Assembly: GCA_963801035.1 (NCBI GenBank)
Contig: CAWDDF010000011.1
Coordinates: 1 to 64,000 of the forward strand
Direction of reading: 5' to 3'
Length of the DNA stretch: 64,000 bases
Source of the DNA: JACCZX01 sp963801035
Lineage (GTDB): Bacteria > Pseudomonadota > Gammaproteobacteria > Burkholderiales > Burkholderiaceae_F
Each line of letters opens with the position of its first letter. Position 1 is the first letter of the stretch. The notes under the pieces were generated by a model. The model was not told the origin of the DNA, did not search any database, and was given only the letters and a program-made list of their open reading frames with translations. Positions 58,076 to 64,000 of the stretch are shown here, piece by piece. Made by a program: the position numbers and the translations under genes.

Positions 58076-60309
58076 CTACTCAGCCCCGCCGACTGCCAGA
58101 CCGCGCGCCGCGTTCTCGCGCTCGCGCCGTTTCCAAGTCCGGTAAGCGGGAATCACGGCAGCGACTAGTGCCAGCACGATGACAACGATCGGCCACCACA
58201 CCGGGTTATTCCATTCTGCAATCTTCGTCGCCCGCAAGGTCGGGTCAACTTTCATGTACATCAATCGGTCGTTAACGAGCGGCCCAGGCTTGACGTTGCC
58301 CAGCCATTGCTGATGCACGGTGCCGGCATAGGGGTTGTAGCCGAACGCCCATGCCGCGTCTTCTTGGGTTATCTGAACCATCCGGTCAATCACCTGCTGT
58401 TTGCGAGGCACGTCGTCGAGAAACTTCAGTTCCTCAAACAGCTTGTCGAACTCTTCGTTCTTGTAGTTCGAGGAGTTCTCGCCGTTGCCTCCAGTCAGAG
58501 CCTTCGAGTTCGGACCATAGAGCAGGAACAGGAAATTTTCCGCATCAGGATAGTCGGCAAACCATCCCCACCAGAAAATCTGCAGTGAACCTTTTTCTGC
58601 CTTTTCCTGAAATCGGTTGTAATCCGTCGCGCGGATTTCGAGTTGCACGCCGATCTTTGCGAACTGGCGCACCATCCACTCAACTTCCGCCTTCAGCTCT
58701 GGCGTCAGCGTGCGCTGATAGTCGTAGTTGAGCACAAGGGGTGCGCCGGTCTTGGCATCGCGGCCGTCGGGATAGCCGGCCTCGGCAAGCAGCTTCTTCG
58801 CAACGTCGATTGACTTACGGCGCGGCTTGCCGTCGACGACGTCATATACGACACGGTTGATCGAATCCTTGCGAAAGCCGAACACGCCGGGAGGTACGGG
58901 CCCCATCGCAGGTTCGCCCGCTGCCTTGCTCTCGAAAACGCGCACGAACTCTTCCCAATCGATCGCGATCGACAGCGCCTGGCGCAGTTTGCGATTGCGA
59001 ATCTGCTGATCGGGCGTGTCGCCCTTGCCGACGACCGGATCGAGCCAGTTAAACCCAACGTACCAGTTCGAAATTTCGAGCGTCCGGGGCATGTGCACGC
59101 CCCGCTCGCGATACATTCGCGCGACTTCCTCCGAGTTCTTCGCGTCGAAGTCGAACTCGAGCAGCGTGTCGAACCGGTAGGTCACCGGAACGTCGTAATA
59201 GCCCTGCAGAAACTTAGCCTTCTGCGGAATCCTTTCCTTCTCGATCGCCATCACGATGCGGTCGATAAAAGGTATTGGTTTGCCGCAATCGCTCAGAAGA
59301 CCCGCTGCCTTGTCAGAGTCTTCGCCCTCGCAGGGATAGCGGTCACCGGCAAAGTTAGGATTGCGCTCCAGTACGTGCCGGCGATTCTCTTGATATTCGA
59401 CCAGCATGTAGGGACCGGTGCCCACCGGCCAGAAGTTAAGGGACAAATTCTTTCCAGCAAATCCGGATTGCGCATAGAACGCGTCGGCTTCCCAAGGGAC
59501 CGGCGCGAAGAACGGCATTGAAAGCCAGTATTTGAACTGCGGATATTTGCCCTTCAGCCGAATGCGCAATGTGTAATCGTCCAGAGCCTGTGCACCGGCC
59601 AGGTCGTATTTGCGAAAGTCGAGAAATGGCAGGTCGCGGCTCGCAGGATCCAGGCCCGTGCGCAATTCTTTATCGGCCGCGGCGATCGTATCGCCGTACT
59701 CCTTGAGTCCGACGATGTGCTCCGCCATCAGTGAATAGGACGCCGATTTAATGCGCGGCGTCGCCAACCGGCGGATCGAGTACACATAGTCGTGCGCTGT
59801 CAACTCGCGCGTGCCCGGGTCAGCAAAATCGAACGGCGTGCGTTTGCCGGCGGACTCGTCTGCACTCAGCGAGTGGTATCGATACTTCCCATTCGCATCG
59901 CGCGTGAATGCCGGGTGCGGTGCATAGCGGACGCCACGTTTGATCTTGATGTCGTACACCGCTTCGGCGATGTCTTCGCCGCGCGCATCGGCTGGCAGCT
60001 CATTGCCGGCCTTGTCGAAATACCGCGGCACGGCGATGGCCTCCGCGACACGCGGCACGATCTCGTACGGTCGCTTTAAATAGTGAAAGCGATAAAGCGG
60101 CTCGTAAACGGAGTAGGTGAACGGCGTCTCATCAATTGCATACGACGCGGTCGGATCGAGATAGCTGCGGTGACCGCTCCTCGAATGCAGTAAAAAACGT
60201 ATTGGTCTGCTCGGCTCCGGCGGCGTGCGGGCTGTTCGTCACGCGGTCGCAACCGGACAAAGCGGCGAGCCACCACGCCCAGCGCCAGCACCCAGTTGAC
60301 CAATCGCAT
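58076..60309 (-). CDS. oppA: Peptide-binding lipoprotein (solute-binding family 5) with C-terminal membrane helix
   Basis: About 744 residues. The start MRLVNWVLALGVV plus one indel near 60265 leads to the lipobox LAALSGC, so the N-terminus is a lipoprotein signal. Family 5 blocks include PFTYSVYEPLYRFHY, ELTAHDYVYSIRRLA, LNFWPVGTGPYMLVEY, NRKLRQALSIAIDWEEFV and IFWWGWFADYPDAENFLFLL. After the binding domain a hydrophobic helix, WWPIVVIVLALVAAVIPAY, is followed by RTWKRRERE, a positive stop-transfer. Such a C-terminal anchor is uncommon in OppA proteins. Confidence 0.9.
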
Positions 60310-60425
60310 CTTCGCTCCCCTTGCTCTTACGTTCGGATTCTATTGCCTGCACTGGGTCGGGCGATATCAGAGCGCCTCTATACTTCGGTGCAAGCAAACC
60401 TCGCGAAGGCGCGTCGCGATTCTCG

Positions 60426-60848
60426 GTGCCCAATAAACCCTTTACGTGGACGATCCGCGTTTACTACGAAGACACGGATGCTTGCGGAATCGTCTACTAC
60501 GCCAATTACCTCAAGTTCTTCGAGCGGGCGCGTACCGAATGGTTGCGCTCGTTTGGCTTCGAGCAGCAAAAAATGGCCGACGACCATGGGCTGCGCTTCG
60601 TGATCGCGAGTGTCGAATGCGAGTTCAAGCTACCCGCCAGGCTCGACGACGTAATCGAGCTCGATGTTCGGGTGGCGAGGCTCGGAAGCGCGTCGATGGT
60701 ATTCGAGCAGTCGGCCAAACGAGGTGGCGCGGTGCTGGCCACCGCGCGAGTCCGTGTCGGATGCATCGAAACGAAGACATTCATCCCCGCGCCGCTGCCT
60801 GCGTTCCTGCGCGCCGCGGTTGAGCAACTGCCCCAACAACACGCATGA
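60426..60848 (+). CDS. ybgC: Acyl-CoA thioesterase YbgC
   Basis: A 4-hydroxybenzoyl-CoA thioesterase-family hotdog protein linked to Tol-Pal, 140 residues. The catalytic region is IRVYYEDTDACGIVYYANYLKF with the active-site Asp; EFKLPARLDDVIELDV follows. GTG at 60426 is the best start. It is divergent from oppA, with 116 bp between them holding both promoters, and its stop overlaps the tolQ start (ATGA). Confidence 0.92.
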   Translation: MPNKPFTWTIRVYYEDTDACGIVYYANYLKFFERARTEWLRSFGFEQQKMADDHGLRFVIASVECEFKLPARLDDVIELDVRVARLGSASMVFEQSAKRGGAVLATARVRVGCIETKTFIPAPLPAFLRAAVEQLPQQHA

Positions 60849-61528
60849 CACCGACCGCCGACCTGTCGATTCTTTCGCTGATCACGCAGTCCACTTTGGT
60901 GGTGCAACTGGTGATGCTGCTGCTTGCAGTGCTTTCGATCGCGTCCTGGACGGCAATCTTTCAGAAGCAGTTCTCGATCAGGCGGGCCAAGCGCGAGACC
61001 AATGACTTCGAGAAACAGTTCTGGGGAGGCGCCGATTTATCTCGGCTGTACGAGATTGCGTCGAATCCGCGGCGCAGGGCTGGCGCGGAAGAGCGTATTT
61101 TTGAAGCGGGCATGAGCGAGTATCTGAAGCTGCGCTCAAGGGGAACAACGTCCGAAGATCGCCCGGCGATGCTCGACGGCGCGCGCCGTGCGATGAGGGC
61201 AGCCTATCAGCGCGAAATGGATGCGCTCGAAGCGCGGCTCAATTTCCTCGCGTCGGTAGGTTCGGTCAGCCCGTATATCGGGCTATTCGGCACCGTCTGG
61301 GGAATCATGCATGCCTTTACCGGTCTGTCGAATCTGCAGCAGGCCAATCTGGCGAGCGTGGCGCCCGGGATTGCCGAGGCGCTGGTTGCGACCGCGATCG
61401 GTCTGTTTGCCGCGATCCCGGCGGTCGTTGCTTACAACCGGTTTGCGAATGACATCGATCGACTGGCGAATCGATTCGAAAGCTTTATGGAAGAGTTTCT
61501 GAACATCCTGCAGCGGCATAAGCATTAG
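60845..61528 (+). CDS. tolQ: Tol-Pal proton channel subunit TolQ
   Basis: Inner-membrane channel protein working with TolR to drive TolA during cell-envelope constriction. 227 residues: helix 1 near LVVQLVMLLLAVLSIASWTAIF, a cytoplasmic region (RRAMRAAYQREMDALEARL), then channel helices NFLASVGSVSPYIGLFGTVWG and GIAEALVATAIGLFAAIPAVVAY. Frame intact. The wording ASVGSVSPYIGLFGTVWG is typical of TolQ and distinguishes it from the ExbB at 45.7 kb. Confidence 0.96.
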   Translation: MTPTADLSILSLITQSTLVVQLVMLLLAVLSIASWTAIFQKQFSIRRAKRETNDFEKQFWGGADLSRLYEIASNPRRRAGAEERIFEAGMSEYLKLRSRGTTSEDRPAMLDGARRAMRAAYQREMDALEARLNFLASVGSVSPYIGLFGTVWGIMHAFTGLSNLQQANLASVAPGIAEALVATAIGLFAAIPAVVAYNRFANDIDRLANRFESFMEEFLNILQRHKH

Positions 61529-61531
61529 TCA

Positions 61532-61954
61532 ATGGCACTCGTTGCGCGCCGCACCGGTCGACGCCGCCGATTGATGGCGGACATCAATGTCGTGCCGTAC
61601 GTCGACGTCATGCTGGTGCTCGTCGTGATTCTGATGGTGGCGGCGCCGTTCGTGAACCCGGGGCTGGTCGAGCTGCCGACCGTCGCGAAGGCGGGACAGC
61701 AAAAAGAGATTCCGGTACGCGTGGTCGTGCGCAGCGACGGCCGCGTCTCGCTGTACGACGGCAGCGTCGAGACCGGAGTTCAGAAGTCGGAGCTTGTCTC
61801 GGGTGTGCGCCAGCGCCAGAAAGGGGATCCGAAGGTGCCGGTCGTGATCGAAGCGGACTCGAAGGTTGAGTACAAGGCAGTCGTTGGGGTGATGAGCGAT
61901 CTGCAGAAAGCCGGCATCGAACGAGTCGGACTGTCGGTGCGGCTCGCGCAATAG
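61532..61954 (+). CDS. tolR: Tol-Pal protein TolR
   Basis: 140 residues: RRLMADINVVPYVDVMLVLVVIL is the single membrane helix with the essential Asp, then a periplasmic domain (RVVVRSDGRVSLYDG, KVPVVIEADSKVEYK, KAGIERVGLSVRL). ATG 3 bp after the tolQ stop. Related to the two ExbD proteins at 46.7-47.5 kb but with the TolR-type NVVPYVDV sequence. Confidence 0.95.
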   Translation: MALVARRTGRRRRLMADINVVPYVDVMLVLVVILMVAAPFVNPGLVELPTVAKAGQQKEIPVRVVVRSDGRVSLYDGSVETGVQKSELVSGVRQRQKGDPKVPVVIEADSKVEYKAVVGVMSDLQKAGIERVGLSVRLAQ

Positions 61955-61959
61955 GCTCG

Positions 61960-62745
61960 ATGGCTGCTGTCCAAACGAGATCCTCGCGCCCGCGCTGGCA
62001 TGCCCCTGAGAAGGGCAGCGGCCCGGCCTTTGCGCTGTCGCTGCTGGCACACGCGCTGTTGTTCATAGCGATCGCGTTCGCCGTGCGTTGGAAGAGTGAA
62101 CCTGTTGGCACCGTGTCGGCCGAGTTATGGAGCCTGCCGCCGCCCGCAGCGGTGCCGCAGCCCGTGCCGCCTCCGCCGCCGGCACCGCCGAAGGTCGAGC
62201 CACCGCCGCCCGAGCCGCCGCGCAAGGCCGATATCGTCGAGGAGAAAAAGCCGCCACCGAAGGTTGAGCCCAAGAAAGAGGAACCGAAGAAGCCTGAGCC
62301 GAAGAAAGAGGAGCCGAAGAAAATCGATCCACCGAAGAAAATCGAGCCGCCGAAGCAAGATGAAACGAAGGCCGCCAAAGCTGCCGCCGACGCCCAAATG
62401 AAGCGCTTACTCGCGCAGGCGGGGACGGCGCCGACCGGCACAGCCGGGGGCGGCGGCTTCTCAGACAAATACGCCGCTCAGGTGATCACCTGCATTCGCC
62501 CGCATATCGTTTTCAACGTTCCTGATTCGATCAACCCGCAGCAGCACGTCGCAGTGTTTGACGTGATGCTGCTGCCCACCGGCGAGCAGACTGGCGCTCC
62601 ACGTTTGATCAAGGGGAGCGGCCTTGCGGCATATGACCAGGCAGTCGAGCGCGCAATACGCCGATGCGATCCATTTCCACCGCCGCGAGAGGGAACGATG
62701 CCACGCTCGGTGCGACTGTTATTCGACCCCGTGGAGACGCGTTGA
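61960..62745 (+). CDS. tolA: Tol-Pal protein TolA
   Basis: 261 residues: anchor helix FALSLLAHALLFIAIAFAV near residue 30, then a Pro-rich segment and a charged Pro/Lys/Glu repeat (KKEEPKKPEPKKEEPKKI) about 90 residues long that spans the periplasm, and a C-terminal TolA/TonB-like domain (CIRPHIVFNVPDSINPQQH, YDQAVERAIRRCDPFPPP). The rod is shorter and less alanine-rich than in Escherichia coli. Starts 5 bp after tolR. Frame intact. Confidence 0.93.
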   Translation: MAAVQTRSSRPRWHAPEKGSGPAFALSLLAHALLFIAIAFAVRWKSEPVGTVSAELWSLPPPAAVPQPVPPPPPAPPKVEPPPPEPPRKADIVEEKKPPPKVEPKKEEPKKPEPKKEEPKKIDPPKKIEPPKQDETKAAKAAADAQMKRLLAQAGTAPTGTAGGGGFSDKYAAQVITCIRPHIVFNVPDSINPQQHVAVFDVMLLPTGEQTGAPRLIKGSGLAAYDQAVERAIRRCDPFPPPREGTMPRSVRLLFDPVETR

Positions 62746-62807
62746 CGCGTGATAACCCTGAACAGCTGCGCGACGTTCAGCGTGTCGCTCTGTCTATACT
62801 CAATTCG

Positions 62808-64000
62808 ATGTCAAAGCTAATTTCAAGACCCATTGTGAAACCAGTTCTGATGCGCCGCGTGTTGTGCGCGATGCCCGCGGCTCTCGTGCTTGGCTTGGTG
62901 CCTAGCGCCTCAGTCGCACAATTGCAAGTGCAGATCACAGGTGTCGGCAGCCAGCAGTTCCCGATTTCGATTGCGAGCTTTGCGCGCGATGGCCAGGCAC
63001 CACCGGCCGAGATCGATTCGATCATTCGGGCCGACCTCGCGCGCAGCGGATTGTTTCGAATCGTTGATGCAGGCACTCAGCCGCTCGCGGAAAACGCGAG
63101 CGTCAATTTTGGCGAGTGGAAAGGACGCGGCGCCGATGCGTTGGTCGTCGGCAGCGTCGCACGTCTCGCAGATGGTCGCTTCGACGTTCGATATCGCCTG
63201 CACGATACGGTCAAGCAGACTCAACTCGACGGTCTGTCGTACGTCAGCACAGCTGCCGATCTGCGTTTGACCGCGCATCGAATCGCGGATCGGATCTACG
63301 AGAAAATTACCGGCGAGCGTGGAGTGTTTGCGACGCGCATTGCCTACGTGGTGCAGACGTCTCCGAAGTCGTGGGAGCTGCACATCGCCGATGCAGACGG
63401 ATTCAACTCGCAGGCCGCACTGCGCTCTCGCGAACCCATCATCTCGCCCGCATGGGCTCCAGACGGCACACGCCTTGCTTACGTCTCGTTCGAATCGGGT
63501 AAGCCCGTCGTCTATGTGCACTCGGTCACGACGGGAGAGCGGCGCGCGGTTGCCAACTTTCGCGGATCAAACAGTGCGCCCGCGTGGTCGCCAGACGGAC
63601 GGTCACTGGCCGTGACGCTTACCCGCGAGGGCAATTCACAAGTTTTTTTGATGAACGCAGATGGTTCGAATGTACGGCGGCTCACGACCTCGTCCGGCAT
63701 CGATACAGAGCCTGCATTCAGCACTGATGGCGGGTCGATCTACTTTACGTCCGATCGCGGCGGCGGACCGCAGATTTACCGGATGCCCGTATCTGGCGGC
63801 GCCGCGCAGCGCGTTACATTCAATGGCGACTACAACATCAGCGCGCGCGTGAGCCCTGACGGCAAACAACTGGCCTACATCGGAAGGCGCGGTGGACGCT
63901 TGCAGGTCTATGTGCTTGATCTGGCCAGTGGCCAGGAAGTAGCCGTTACCGATACGACTAGCGATGAATCGCCAAGCTTTGCCCCGAATGGAAGATTGTT
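62808..64000 (+). CDS. tolB: Tol-Pal periplasmic protein TolB, truncated by window end
   Basis: The periplasmic component that binds Pal. ATG at 62808, signal peptide (RRVLCAMPAALVLGLVPSASVAQ), then the N-terminal domain with QFPISIASFARDG and DLARSGLFRIVD, followed by the beta-propeller of WD-like repeats: IISPAWAPDGTRLAYVS, SAPAWSPDGRSLAV, DTEPAFSTDGGSIYFTSD and ISARVSPDGKQLAYI. The 398 residues present are intact; the last propeller blades lie beyond the window. It is 62 bp after tolA. Confidence 0.96.
   Translation, partial: MSKLISRPIVKPVLMRRVLCAMPAALVLGLVPSASVAQLQVQITGVGSQQFPISIASFARDGQAPPAEIDSIIRADLARSGLFRIVDAGTQPLAENASVNFGEWKGRGADALVVGSVARLADGRFDVRYRLHDTVKQTQLDGLSYVSTAADLRLTAHRIADRIYEKITGERGVFATRIAYVVQTSPKSWELHIADADGFNSQAALRSREPIISPAWAPDGTRLAYVSFESGKPVVYVHSVTTGERRAVANFRGSNSAPAWSPDGRSLAVTLTREGNSQVFLMNADGSNVRRLTTSSGIDTEPAFSTDGGSIYFTSDRGGGPQIYRMPVSGGAAQRVTFNGDYNISARVSPDGKQLAYIGRRGGRLQVYVLDLASGQEVAVTDTTSDESPSFAPNGRL

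Overview
The window looks like chromosomal DNA of a Gram-negative betaproteobacterium, most likely of Burkholderiales type. GC content is high, almost every gene has an outer-membrane, LPS, Tol-Pal or housekeeping role, and several gene orders are typical of that class: dusB-fis-purH-ruvC-ruvA-ruvB, lptD-surA-pdxA-rsmA with amgK-murU divergent, phoH-ybeY-corC-lnt, glyQ-glyS-plsC, and ybgC-tolQRAB. This placement is inferred from family knowledge, without any database search. No phage, IS element or CRISPR array was seen.

Layout. 1-8.6 kb (minus strand): a surface-polysaccharide operon in which nearly every junction is a 1-4 bp overlap or a gap of a few bases. It runs rmd, gmd, manC, rfaE1, hldD, gmhB, rfaE2, a flippase, and an FkbM methyltransferase cut by the window edge. 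It makes GDP-D-rhamnose and ADP-L-glycero-D-manno-heptose and exports or modifies the product. 8.6-13.4 kb (plus): manB, galE, waaC, waaA, for sugar supply and inner-core LPS. 13.4-16 kb (minus): pcm, a rhodanese and a TolC-type channel. 16.1-30.5 kb (plus): thiD, a CAT-anticodon tRNA, a small lipoprotein, miaB, a large secreted zinc metalloprotease, phoH, ybeY, corC, lnt, glyQ, glyS, plsC and a YgjP-type peptidase. 30.5-36 kb (minus): lptD, surA, pdxA, rsmA. 36.1-44.9 kb (plus): amgK, murU, a ubiH-type monooxygenase, dusB, fis, purH, a pair of 185-bp inverted-repeat elements, ruvC, ruvA, ruvB. 45-48.8 kb (plus): tonB, exbB, exbD, exbD and a TPR protein. 48.9-53.6 kb (minus): a TonB-dependent receptor and a TPR/aspartyl beta-hydroxylase protein. 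53.7-60.3 kb (minus): a five-gene peptide ABC importer. 60.4-64 kb (plus): ybgC, tolQ, tolR, tolA and the start of tolB.

Sequence quality. About half of the genes, including essential ones (waaA, glyS, purH, rsmA, hldD), are interrupted by one or more single-base indels although the protein stays conserved in the neighbouring frame. I read these as assembly or sequencing errors, not pseudogenes, and give each such gene one span with the approximate indel sites.

Points most worth a second look: the two inverted 185-bp palindromic elements between purH and ruvC; the TonB/ExbB/ExbD/ExbD/TPR operon converging on a receptor plus TPR-hydroxylase pair; the metalloprotease gene placed inside the usual miaB-phoH linkage; a Fis protein with a long basic tail; and a peptide importer whose binding protein seems to be anchored at both ends.
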